Shown piece by piece: positions 1 to 7,699 of a stretch of DNA of 64,000 nucleotides. The DNA lies in NCBI GenBank assembly GCA_963765625.1, contig CAVXXD010000013.1, positions 174,273-238,272 on the forward strand. Direction: 5' to 3'. This DNA is from CAVXXD01 sp963765625. Lineage in GTDB: Bacteria > Actinomycetota > Geothermincolia > Geothermincolales > Geothermincolaceae. Each line of letters starts with the position of its first letter. Position 1 is the first letter of the stretch. Under the pieces are notes generated by a model. It had not been told where the DNA came from, searched no databases, and worked only from the letters and a program-made list of their open reading frames with translations. The translations under genes and the position numbers were made by a program.

Positions 1-105
1 GCCGGGCAGGTCCTCGAAGGCGGTGCCGGGGGCGATGCCGCCGTCGGGGTCTCCCTTGGCCGGGTCGTAGACGTAGCCACATACGCTGCACTGGTACTTG
101 TCCAT
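1..105 (-). CDS. Rubredoxin, C-terminally truncated by the window edge
   Basis: A small one-iron electron carrier. The 35 visible codons begin MDKYQCSVCGYVYDPAKGD, which contains the first CxxCG iron knuckle (C6, C9) and the YxYDPxxGD signature of rubredoxins. The second knuckle would lie beyond base 1. The ATG at 105-103 is preceded by a strong AAGGAGGAG ribosome site at about 107-115. Rubredoxins usually serve oxygen/ROS detoxification or flavoprotein electron transfer in anaerobes. No partner gene is visible on this side. Confidence 0.93.
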   Translation of the reverse strand, partial: MDKYQCSVCGYVYDPAKGDPDGGIAPGTAFEDLPG

Positions 106-112
106 GTCTCCT

Positions 113-142
113 CCTTAGGTCTGTTCCTTAGGTCTGTTCCTT
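113..142. repeat. 13-bp direct tandem repeat, about 2.3 copies
   Basis: The unit CCTTAGGTCTGTT occurs at 113-125 and 126-138, followed by CCTT. It overlaps the Shine-Dalgarno side of the rubredoxin 5' region, so it lies in the transcribed leader or promoter of that gene. It looks like a simple slippage duplication; no function is evident. Confidence 0.8.
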
Positions 143-295
143 CCGGTCTTACGGTCGACAGTAAAAATATTATACCCATATCCGGTGCCGTTAACCTGAC
201 TTGCTTCGGCTGCCTGTGGGAGCTGGAGTATAATGCAGGCGCAGGGATATGGAAGCGGCGGTCGCCCGGGCCGCCAGGAAAAGGGAGGTACCGGC

Positions 296-790
296 ATGCG
301 CATCGAAGACCACTGGGACATGATCAGCCGCATCTGCAGGAAATCCATGGGGCTCTTCGCCTTTGGCACCGTCGACCCGGATGGGACGCCCCGCTTGACG
401 CCCATAGGCTCGCTCATCCCGCGGGATGACTGTACCGCCTTCTATTTCGAGCGGTACCCCAGCCGGATGCCCGCCAACCTCGAGCGGGACAACCGCATCA
501 CCGTCCTGGCGGTGGACATGCGTAAGACCTTCTGGGTGAGCTCGTTCTTCCTGGGGCATTACACCCACCCGCCGGCGGTCCGCCTCTACGGCACCGTCGG
601 AGAACTGCGCCCGGCGACCCCGGAGGAACTGGGCCGCTTCCGCAATCACTGGCTGGTGAAGGCGATAAGCATCGTCGGGCACCGGGGTTACAAGGTGGGC
701 TGGGAGCCCCTGACCCAGGTGCGCAACATCCGTTTCGACTCCTTCGAACCCTGCGACATGGGCGCCATGAGCAAGGGGCACTGGAGCTAA
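296..790 (+). CDS. Pyridoxamine 5'-phosphate oxidase (PPOX)-family protein
   Basis: A 164-residue protein of the FMN- or F420-binding split-barrel superfamily. The order MGLFAFGTVDPDGTPRLTPI (strand pair with substrate entry) then FERYPSRMPANLERDNRITV (helix between strands) is typical of small PPOX-type flavin reductases. I chose ATG 296 because GGGAGG lies at 284-289. The frame is open further upstream, but that part reads as Gly/Arg-rich non-coding sequence. It stands alone, 67 bp before the dehydratase pair, and the substrate cannot be inferred. A bona fide PdxH is unlikely because the protein is short and lacks a recognisable PdxH C-terminal domain. Confidence 0.75.
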   Translation: MRIEDHWDMISRICRKSMGLFAFGTVDPDGTPRLTPIGSLIPRDDCTAFYFERYPSRMPANLERDNRITVLAVDMRKTFWVSSFFLGHYTHPPAVRLYGTVGELRPATPEELGRFRNHWLVKAISIVGHRGYKVGWEPLTQVRNIRFDSFEPCDMGAMSKGHWS

Positions 791-857
791 TTTCCCTTCC
801 CGGCTATATAATGGTTGAGCAAGCGCCGCGACTCGTAGTGCGAGGGGGACCCGCCCC

Positions 858-1865
858 ATGGATGAAGCATTGTGGTTTTGCGCTTATACGCCACTGGAGG
901 TCCTGGACGCCGCCGGCCTGTCGCCCCGCCGTGTGCTGGGCGACATCGAACACCTGGAAGAAGCAGATGCCTTTCTGCACCCCGCATTCTGCCCCTACGT
1001 ACGCGCCTGCCTGGTGGAGGGGATGAGCGGTGGGGAAAATGGGGGAGACGGCCGCGTAGCCGTCTTCGTCAATTCCTGCGACGCCATGCGCCGCCTGCAT
1101 GACGCCTGGAGCACCCGCGTCGTAGGCCCCACTTACATGTTGGACATGCCCCGCCGCTGCGACGCCCTGGGCGAGCGCCTGCTGGCGAGTTCCCTTCTTT
1201 CTTTTATAAAGAAGCTTGAGGCCGATACCGGGCACGAGATAACCCCGGCGGGGCTCAGGGAAGCCACGGCGCTGAGAGACGAAGTCGCGCTACACCTGGC
1301 TCATCTGGGGGACGGGCTGGCCGGGTCGGCGCGCATGCGCCTGGCACGGCAGGCCCAGTGCCTGCCCCCGGGCGAGTTCCTTGCTCTGGGCAGGGACGGG
1401 CTGCCCCCCGGCCGGGGCATGCCCCTGCTGGTCACCGGCAACCTGCTCAACCCGGAAGGGATGGTAGCCCTCATCGAGGAGCACGGCGGCTGGCTCAAGG
1501 GGGTGGACCTCTGCAACGGCGAGCGCCCCTTCGGCCCGGCCGGCGAGCTGGAAGGGGACACCCTGGAAGAAACGTGTCTTTCCCTGGCCCGGCGATACCT
1601 GGCCCGCCGGCATTGCGCGCGCATGCATGACGCGCCCGACCGCGACGCCGCGCTTCTCGCGATGGTGCGCGAGACGGGAGCGCGGGGCGTGGTCTTCGCT
1701 TCTTTGAAGTTCTGCGACACCTACCTCTACGACTTTCCGCGGGTGGCGGCCTTCCTGGAAAAGGAAGGGGTGCCCCTGCTCCGGCTGGAGAGCGACTACC
1801 AGGACGGCCACGCCGGTCAGCTCTCCACGCGCGTCGAGGCCTTCATAGAAATGCTGGGGGGTTGA
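858..1865 (+). CDS. 2-hydroxyacyl-CoA dehydratase-family subunit (HgdB/BcrC-like)
   Basis: A 335-residue protein of the D-component family (2-hydroxyglutaryl-CoA dehydratase, benzoyl-CoA reductase BcrB/C). Typical family segments are VNSCDAMRRLHDAW near residue 75 and the C-terminal KFCDTYLYDFPRVAAFLEKE followed by GVPLLRLESDYQDG and a helix ending RVEAFIEML. The cysteines in SCDAM, the FCPYVRAC region and KFCD are candidate [4Fe-4S] ligands. The next gene begins one base after the stop, so the two form an alpha/beta pair. Known members need an ASKHA ATPase activator (HgdC type), and none is in this window. The actual substrate is unknown. Confidence 0.85.
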   Translation: MDEALWFCAYTPLEVLDAAGLSPRRVLGDIEHLEEADAFLHPAFCPYVRACLVEGMSGGENGGDGRVAVFVNSCDAMRRLHDAWSTRVVGPTYMLDMPRRCDALGERLLASSLLSFIKKLEADTGHEITPAGLREATALRDEVALHLAHLGDGLAGSARMRLARQAQCLPPGEFLALGRDGLPPGRGMPLLVTGNLLNPEGMVALIEEHGGWLKGVDLCNGERPFGPAGELEGDTLEETCLSLARRYLARRHCARMHDAPDRDAALLAMVRETGARGVVFASLKFCDTYLYDFPRVAAFLEKEGVPLLRLESDYQDGHAGQLSTRVEAFIEMLGG

Positions 1866-1866
1866 G

Positions 1867-3135
1867 ATGGCGGACTGGAGGATGGTGCTGTTCGACAGGT
1901 TCAGGGACCGCGTAACGCCGCGCACCACGCAGTCCACCCTGTTCTGGACGGCCACCGAGCAGCTGGCCCGCTCTCCCCTCAACCGCCCTGCCTGGAAGGC
2001 CGACACCGTGGCCGTCTCCTACTTCCTGCGCCAGACCCGCATGGCTTTTCAGGGAAAGCGGACGGTCGTCTGGTCCAGCCTGCTCTTCCCCAGCGAACTC
2101 ATCCACGCGGCGGGCGCGGTGCCCTTCTTCCCGGAGATGTTCTCATCCGCGGCGGCCTCGGTGGAACTGGCTCCTCGCTTCCTGGATAAGGCGCAGGAAC
2201 GCGGCTTCTCCAGCGATGCCTGCGCCTTCCACCGCGTCATCCTGGGGAGCTACCTCGAAGGCTTTCTGCCCGCCCCGCTGGTGATCGGTTCCGTCAGCTA
2301 CCTCTGCGAATCCGCCCCCCTTTCTTTTCAAGCCATCGCCTTGGAGGAAAATGTCCCACACCTTCTGCTGGAGATTCCTTACGAAGAAAACGAGCATGGT
2401 CTGGCCTGCCTGGCGGAACAGATGGAAGAAGCCGGCGCGGCCATCGCCCAGGCCGCCGGGGTCACCCCGGACGCTTACCGGCGGGGCCTGGAGAAGGCCA
2501 TCGACAGCTCCAACCAGGCACGCCGGGCCATGCTCGAGGTGGAGGAACTGCGCCAGGCTCACCCCCTCCTGCTGAACGGCAAGGAAGCCCTGGGGCACCT
2601 GATTATGCTGGCTAGCGCCTTCGGCCACCCGGCGGGTGTCGACTTCTACGGGGGGCTGGCGGCGGAGATGGCCAGGATGGCGGCTCGGGGCGAAGGCGTG
2701 GATGGCAACGGGACGAAGCGGCTGCTGTGGATGCACCTGAAACCGTATTACCCGCACACCCTCTTCGATCACGTGGAGAGGCACGGGGGGCGCATCGTGG
2801 TGGAGGAGTTCAACCGATGTTACTGGGACGAGCTCGACCCCTCTCGTCCCTACGAGAGCCTGGCCCGCAAGCTCATGGGGCACTTCGGGGTGGGCCCGGC
2901 CGAGCGCCGGGTGGAGAAGATGGTGGAGCTGGCCCGCGCCTTCGGCGTGGACGGGGCGATCCACTTCAGCCACTGGGGGTGCCGGCAGTCCACCGGCGGC
3001 GCGGTGCTGGTCAAGGATGCCCTGCGGCGGGAAGGGATACCGACGCTGCTGCTGGAGTGCGAATGCATCGATGGGCGGGAGTACCAGGAGGGTCAGGTCT
3101 CCACCCGGCTGGAGGCCTTCCTCGAATCGTTGTAG
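1867..3135 (+). CDS. 2-hydroxyacyl-CoA dehydratase-family subunit, second partner
   Basis: A 422-residue paralogue of the preceding gene, started at ATG 1867 one base after its stop (translational coupling). Family signatures are VVWSSLLFPSELIHAAGAVP near residue 62 (entry to the first Rossmann-like half), a CAFHR cysteine near residue 118, and the C-terminal IHFSHWGCRQSTGG followed by IPTLLLECECIDGREY. The terminal helix RLEAFLESL matches that of its partner. In this family the two subunits carry one [4Fe-4S] cluster each and perform ATP-triggered radical dehydration or ring reduction. Its TAG stop (3133-3135) lies inside the left arm of a long palindrome. Confidence 0.86.
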   Translation: MADWRMVLFDRFRDRVTPRTTQSTLFWTATEQLARSPLNRPAWKADTVAVSYFLRQTRMAFQGKRTVVWSSLLFPSELIHAAGAVPFFPEMFSSAAASVELAPRFLDKAQERGFSSDACAFHRVILGSYLEGFLPAPLVIGSVSYLCESAPLSFQAIALEENVPHLLLEIPYEENEHGLACLAEQMEEAGAAIAQAAGVTPDAYRRGLEKAIDSSNQARRAMLEVEELRQAHPLLLNGKEALGHLIMLASAFGHPAGVDFYGGLAAEMARMAARGEGVDGNGTKRLLWMHLKPYYPHTLFDHVERHGGRIVVEEFNRCYWDELDPSRPYESLARKLMGHFGVGPAERRVEKMVELARAFGVDGAIHFSHWGCRQSTGGAVLVKDALRREGIPTLLLECECIDGREYQEGQVSTRLEAFLESL

Positions 3136-3238
3136 GAAATTTGGGGTCAGACCCCTTCTCCACTTTCTCTGAAACCAGCAGGAATTCTTGGCTGTGCCCA
3201 GAGAAAGTGGAGAAGGGGTCTGACCCCAAATTTCCTAC
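3132..3238. repeat. Perfect 40-bp inverted repeat between convergent genes (REP-like)
   Basis: Left arm 3132-3171 and right arm 3199-3238 are exact reverse complements, separated by 27 bp. The arms contain GGGGTCAGACCCC followed by a pyrimidine-rich stretch. The left arm supplies the TAG stop of the dehydratase gene and the right arm supplies the TAG (on minus) of the convergent lipoprotein, so the element fills the whole intergenic space. A second element with the same GGGGTCAG core sits at 21667-21735. It resembles REP/RAYT-type palindromes and would also act as a strong bidirectional RNA hairpin. Confidence 0.9.
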
Positions 3239-3736
3239 GTGCCCCAGGCGTTGTCCTTCTTGACGATGGTCCAGCTGTCGCCATCCTTGGCCAGGCGGTA
3301 GATGGTGCCCTGCATGGACATGGGCCCGAAGATGCTGTCCACCTCGACGATGGCCTCACCGGTATCCTCGTTCATGTCCAGGACGCGAACGGAGTGCTGG
3401 CTTGCCCTCCAGATCATGTCGTTATTCGCGTCCCTGGCGCTTTTGAGGACGTCGAACTCGTCCAGGGTTATCTCGGTGATGCTGCCGTCCTCGATCTTCC
3501 ACATCTTCTCGTTGACGTCCACCGGGTCGGTGCTCTCGGAGGGATAGCGCTGCAGGACCACCAGCTGCGTCGGCTGTTGCTGCAAGGGCATGACGATGTC
3601 GTGGATGACGTAGTCGACTATCTGGTCGCGCACGGTCGGCTGCTCGCCGCTCCCGCACCCTCCCGCCGCCACCAGCAGCAGCGATCAACGAGAGTGCCAG
3701 CGCCGCGAAGGCGGTGAAACCGTTCTTCTTCAACAT
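3235..3736 (-). pseudogene. Small lipoprotein with one frameshift in the signal peptide
   Basis: ATG 3736 begins MLKKNGFTAFAALALSLIAA, a typical export signal. The frame must shift by one base near 3670-3690 to reach LVAAGGCGSG, a good lipobox (L-V-A-A-G-G-C), and the 140-residue body ending IVKKDNAWGT. The body is a small alpha/beta domain (VRDQIVDYVIHDIVMP; YRLAKDGDSWTIVKK) like lipoproteins that describe an input-dependent state, but I do not recognise a named family. The intact ORF from 3672 would lack a signal peptide. I therefore take the gene as frameshifted, either by sequencing error or by recent mutation. Convergent with the dehydratase pair. Confidence 0.6.
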
Positions 3737-3831
3737 ATCTTCTCAAGACCCCCTTCTTAAGGTTTTTCTTCTTAGACGTTCCTTACGTAGTTTTCTACCA
3801 CAGTCGCGACAAACCCTCCATGCCGGACGAT

Positions 3832-3862
3832 TTGCCATTTACGTCGACGGCCCCGATATGAT
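3832..3862 (+). promoter_or_regulatory. Possible sigma-70-type promoter for the thiM transcript
   Basis: TTGCCA at 3832-3837 and TATGAT at 3857-3862 with a 19-bp spacer, about 50 bp upstream of the TPP aptamer. The spacer is long, so this is tentative. The stretch 3737-4069 otherwise holds only the riboswitch and its putative terminator. Confidence 0.3.
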
Positions 3863-3913
3863 AATTTGCAGTAACGGACCCACGGTACGCGGAGGTTCCG
3901 GCTTGACAAGTCA

Positions 3914-3996
3914 ATCACGTACGGGGTGCTTCTTCCAGCAAGAAGCTGAGATCATACCCTCAGAACCTGATCCGGGTAATGCCGGCGTAGGGAACA
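3914..3996 (+). promoter_or_regulatory. TPP riboswitch (THI element) upstream of thiM
   Basis: The conserved blocks occur in order: ACGGGGTGC (3921-3929), GCTGAGA (3945-3951), ACCCT, GAACCTGATCCGGGTAATGC (3963-3982) and CGTAGGGAA (3986-3994). These are the helices and the pyrimidine- and pyrophosphate-sensing loops of the thiamin pyrophosphate aptamer. It lies 75 bp before a thiazole kinase, the expected target. Binding of TPP should lower thiM expression. Confidence 0.96.
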
Positions 3997-4012
3997 CAAA
4001 CTTTGGAGCATA

Positions 4013-4050
4013 GGGGCTGCACCTCACGGGACGGCACCCTTTTTCTTTTA
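4013..4050 (+). terminator. Putative riboswitch-controlled intrinsic terminator
   Basis: A short stem (GGG-c-TGC at 4014-4020 pairing with GCA-CCC at 4034-4039) is followed by TTTTTCTTTTA at 4040-4050. It lies directly between the TPP aptamer and the thiM ribosome site, where an attenuation terminator is expected. The stem has a bulge and only six pairs, so the fold is not certain. Confidence 0.5.
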
Positions 4051-4069
4051 CTTATGTGGAGGTGGAGAC

Positions 4070-4886
4070 ATGGACGGAAAGAGTTTCGCGGAAACGATCA
4101 TCGAGCGGCGCGCGCTTCTGAAGGAAAAAGAAGCCGCTGATTCACCACATCACCAACTTCGTGGTGATGAACGAGACGGCCAACCTGACCATCTGCGCGG
4201 GGGCGCTGCCGGTGATGGCCCACGCCGTGCAGGAAGTGGAAGAGATGGCCGGCCTGGCCTCGGCCCTGGTGCTGAACATCGGCACCCTCTACCCGGAGAC
4301 GGTGGAAGCCATGCTGCTGGCGGGCAAGCGCGCCAACCGGCTGGGGGTGCCGGTGGTGCTGGACCCGGTGGGGGCGGGCGCCACGGCCTACCGCACCGAG
4401 ACGGCCCGGCGCATCCTGGCCGAAGTGAAGGTGGCGGTGGTGCGGGGCAACGCCGGGGAGATCTCCATCCTGGCCGGGCGCCAGGCAGAGGTGCGCGGGG
4501 TGGACTCCATCTCCGCCGAGGAAGACATGGGCGCGGTGGCGCGCGAGCTGGCGGCGGACCTGGGCTGCGTCACAGCGGTGACCGGCCCGGTGGACCACTT
4601 AAGCGACGGTCGCCGGGTGATCTCGATCAGCAACGGGCACCCCCTGATGGGGCAGGTCACCGGCACCGGCTGCATGTCCACCACCATGGCCGCCTGCTAC
4701 TGCGCCGCCGGCGAGCCCTGGCTGGAAGGTGCGGCGGCGGGGCTGACGGTGTTCGGCATCGCCGGTGAACTGGCGGCGGAAAAGAGCGGTCCCAACCCGG
4801 GTTCTTTCCACGTGGCACTCTACGACTGCCTGTACGGGTTGACGGATGAGGATATCCGTAGCCGGGCACGGGTGGAGGAAGCCTAA
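4070..4886 (+). CDS. thiM: Hydroxyethylthiazole kinase, interrupted by one frameshift
   Basis: Phosphorylates 4-methyl-5-(2-hydroxyethyl)thiazole for thiamin salvage. Start ATG 4070 follows GGAGGTGG. The reading frame MDGKSFAETIIERRALLKE must slip at the A5 run 4125-4129 to continue as KKPLIHHITNFVVMNETAN, the conserved ThiM N-terminus. Removing one A restores a roughly 271-residue protein of normal length. Downstream blocks are VLNIGTLYPE, VVLDPVGAGAT, RGNAGEI and the GTGCMSTT anion-hole/catalytic-Cys loop near residue 200. It is a single-gene unit under the TPP riboswitch, and no thiE or thiD is near. A homopolymer sequencing error is the simplest explanation of the shift. Confidence 0.9.
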
Positions 4887-5032
4887 GCCTTGTAGGCCCT
4901 CTCATTTCTCAGCTTCACGGCAAGCACGTAGAAGGTTGCCTGACCGTCATCGACTCTTGGCCTCCCTTTTGCAGCCTGTTTTTTTCCACTAAAGCTTACT
5001 GCTTTTCTTGCTCCGGGCAAGGAACTCGTTTG

Positions 5033-6121
5033 TCAATTGGTTTTGATTCTTCGGTATTTCGAAGGGCTTATGCCGTTCCACAATTTGAATGCCTTACGAA
5101 ATGTTGTAGTCTCCGAAAACCCTACCAGATCCGCAATCTGGTCCATGCTTAGATTGGTGTTTTCCAGATACTTTTTTGATAGATCCGAGCGAACTTCATT
5201 CAAGATCTTCTTATATGAAGTATTCCTTTCCTGCAGCCTGCGGTTGAGGGATCTCGTGCTTATGCCAAGTTCTTTTGCCATTTCCCCTACTTTGACAAAC
5301 CTGTTGACTGAAGACATGATGATATTCCTGATCTTATCCACGAATTGATCCGATTTCTTGAGTCCTTCGAGCATCTCATCACAGAACTTCGTGCAGTATT
5401 CAAATACACTCCTGTTTGCAGTGAAGACAGGCAGGCTGAAGAAACTGGAATCTAAGCTCATTGAGTTATCAGAGGCCAGGAACACTATCGGGCAGTGAAA
5501 CATCTCCTCGTATAATCCCGCTTGCTCCGGGGCCGGGTAGGTCAGGCGGACTTCCGTCAAATCTATCCTCTGGTTCACGAGGAAGTTCATTCCGTAATAC
5601 GTCGTGGATAGGACCTCTTCCAGTGCATAGACCAGCACTCTATCCTCAAATTGATAAAGCGGTTCAAACTGGATTATCCACTCAGAATCTCCTTGCTTCT
5701 TACTGATCTTTGTGAGCTGACCAGGGAGTTCCTGATACTTAAGAAAAATGTTGGCGGCGTCGCCGAGAGTCCTGCTGCTCATGAGCGCGTATCCGAAAGT
5801 ACCGAACATGGCAAGGTTGACCGCTTGTCCGAGCCTTAGGCCAAGAGCATCGTCTCCTGTAATATCAAGAGCGTTGGTGATGAGGCGGGTATAATCGGGA
5901 TAGGTTATAAAAGATTCTTCGCTGCCGAACCATTCATCTTCTACCCGTATCCCTTCCAGCAAGCAGGATTCCTCGATACCTGCCTCGCGAAGCTGTCTTA
6001 TCAGCCACTGTGCCGTAGGAGCACGGATCAGATCTGCTGCCATACAGGCAAGTATATTGCTTATTGGCGCAATTTGCCAAATAAATGGCATCTTCCCTCC
6101 TATCGCCCGGCAATCATGCAA
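5033..6121 (-). CDS. AraC-family transcriptional regulator
   Basis: A 362-residue protein. The N-terminal ~230 residues match the effector domain of OruR/VirS-type AraC regulators (ALGLRLGQAVNLAMFGTFGY; YGMNFLVNQRIDLTEVRLTY). The C-terminal ~100 residues carry two HTH motifs (VGEMAKELGISTRSLNRRLQ and MDQIADLVGFSETTTFRKAF) ending ISPSKYRRI. It is divergent from the PLP decarboxylase with only 39 bp between the annotated starts, so it probably controls that gene. The true start may be an internal Met (6091 or 6040), which would leave more room for the promoter. GC is visibly lower than in flanking genes. Confidence 0.9.
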   Translation of the reverse strand: MHDCRAIGGKMPFIWQIAPISNILACMAADLIRAPTAQWLIRQLREAGIEESCLLEGIRVEDEWFGSEESFITYPDYTRLITNALDITGDDALGLRLGQAVNLAMFGTFGYALMSSRTLGDAANIFLKYQELPGQLTKISKKQGDSEWIIQFEPLYQFEDRVLVYALEEVLSTTYYGMNFLVNQRIDLTEVRLTYPAPEQAGLYEEMFHCPIVFLASDNSMSLDSSFFSLPVFTANRSVFEYCTKFCDEMLEGLKKSDQFVDKIRNIIMSSVNRFVKVGEMAKELGISTRSLNRRLQERNTSYKKILNEVRSDLSKKYLENTNLSMDQIADLVGFSETTTFRKAFKLWNGISPSKYRRIKTN

Positions 6122-6160
6122 GAATATACTGATTCTTAGAATGAAAAGGAGGTATTAGCG

Positions 6161-7699
6161 ATGATGGGGAAAGGGCGGATCGACGATTGTCTCTCGATCA
6201 GAAACGGGCATCTCTATATCGAAGAATGTGACACGATCGACCTGGTCAGAAAATATGGCTCACCTATTTTTATCGTGTCCGAGGATCAGCTCAGGCGCAA
6301 TATCAGAAGGTACAGACAGAGCTTTGAGGCAGGGTGGACCGACGGTCCCGTAAAGGTGATGCCTGCCGCAAAAGCCAGCTGGTCGCATGCGATCCAGAAG
6401 ATCATTGCGGAAGAGGGTTGCGGGTGTGATATCTACTCGCCCGGAGAACTGGAGGTGGCTCTCGATTCAGGGTTTGACCCGCAGTACATCTCCGTCAACG
6501 GCGTTCCCAAAGATGATGCCCATATCGAGAATGCCATAATTAAGGGCGCACGAATCACCCTTGATGGAATCGAGGAGATAGACGTTGTCGAAAGAGTCGC
6601 AAACGAATTGAATAAGACCGCCATGGTGAGGCTGCGTATCCGGCCGACGATCTCCGGTTTCCAGAAATATTCCCACTTCAATCCCACTGGGCCCGTCGCC
6701 ACGGACATAGCGGCGATGTCCTACAAAGGCGGCATGCCGTACACGCAGGCCATTGATATCGGGAAAAGAATAATGAAGATGAAGAATGTCGAACTCGTCG
6801 GGTTCCACCAGCATCATGGGCGACACCACCAATCAACGAAGTACTGGATCGAACAGATGAAGTCCTATGCGGAAGAGATGGGATATATCTGCAATGCGCT
6901 GGATGGCTACCAGCCAAGCGAAATCAGCATCGGGGGAGGGTTCGCAACCCACAGGGATCCCTTTAACGCAGAGACCCACTATTCCGAACCATATGAGCTT
7001 CTGGCATTGCATGGGCTTTCTATCATGCTGAAGATCTTTGGACCAAAAATACGGTATGCGGTGATCAACTTCATTCTAGGCCTGATGATGGAATACGTTC
7101 CCAACAAAAAGCTCGCCCCAACGATCGAGGATTACGCCGAAGCCTGTACATCGGCACTTAAGGAACACCTTCCTGGAAACGGCATATCCACGAAGGGGTT
7201 GATGCTGCAGATGGAGCCCGGCCGTTCCCTCCATGGCGATACGGCGATACATTTGACCACTGTGAAGAACGCCAAGCCGATGGAGCAGCCCGTAAAATGG
7301 AATAAATACATCGTGGACACCACCCAATTCTGGTTTACTGGTGGGATTTACGAGCATCATCTCCATGATTATGTAATAGCCAACAAGGCTGATGAGAGAA
7401 TGACCGAAAAAGCCGACATCGTAGGCAGAAGCTGCTATGGAGATCGCTTGCTCCCCTTTGTCCGGATTCCAAAGAGCCTCGAGGTTGGCGACGTGCTCGC
7501 AATGCTAGACGTGGGCGCTTATCAGGAAGTGTCCATGAGTAATTTTAACGCTATGCCCAGGCCCGCGACCTTCCTGGTAAAAGGAGACGCGGTGCACCTG
7601 ATCAGGAAACCGGAAACCCTTGAAGACGTTTTCAGGCGTGACGTGATCCCGGGTCATCTTCAAGGTGCCGTTAAGCCTGTCCTGAAAGAGGCGCGCTAG
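6161..7699 (+). CDS. PLP-dependent decarboxylase, diaminopimelate/ornithine decarboxylase-like (fold type III)
   Basis: A 512-residue protein with the alanine-racemase-like barrel. PLP lysine K71 is in VMPAAKASW. Other signatures are CGCDIYSPGELEVALDSGF, the VGFHQHHGRHH loop (His above the PLP ring), EISIGGGFATH (phosphate-binding Gly run), MEPGRS and the second-subunit motif GRSCYGDRL with C425. It is about 90 residues longer than LysA, with extra sequence between the barrel and C-terminal domain, so lysine biosynthesis is not assured; the regulator next door suggests an inducible catabolic or amine-forming role. AAAGGAGG precedes ATG 6161. Its stop overlaps the convergent SDR stop by four bases. 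Confidence 0.85.
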   Translation: MMGKGRIDDCLSIRNGHLYIEECDTIDLVRKYGSPIFIVSEDQLRRNIRRYRQSFEAGWTDGPVKVMPAAKASWSHAIQKIIAEEGCGCDIYSPGELEVALDSGFDPQYISVNGVPKDDAHIENAIIKGARITLDGIEEIDVVERVANELNKTAMVRLRIRPTISGFQKYSHFNPTGPVATDIAAMSYKGGMPYTQAIDIGKRIMKMKNVELVGFHQHHGRHHQSTKYWIEQMKSYAEEMGYICNALDGYQPSEISIGGGFATHRDPFNAETHYSEPYELLALHGLSIMLKIFGPKIRYAVINFILGLMMEYVPNKKLAPTIEDYAEACTSALKEHLPGNGISTKGLMLQMEPGRSLHGDTAIHLTTVKNAKPMEQPVKWNKYIVDTTQFWFTGGIYEHHLHDYVIANKADERMTEKADIVGRSCYGDRLLPFVRIPKSLEVGDVLAMLDVGAYQEVSMSNFNAMPRPATFLVKGDAVHLIRKPETLEDVFRRDVIPGHLQGAVKPVLKEAR

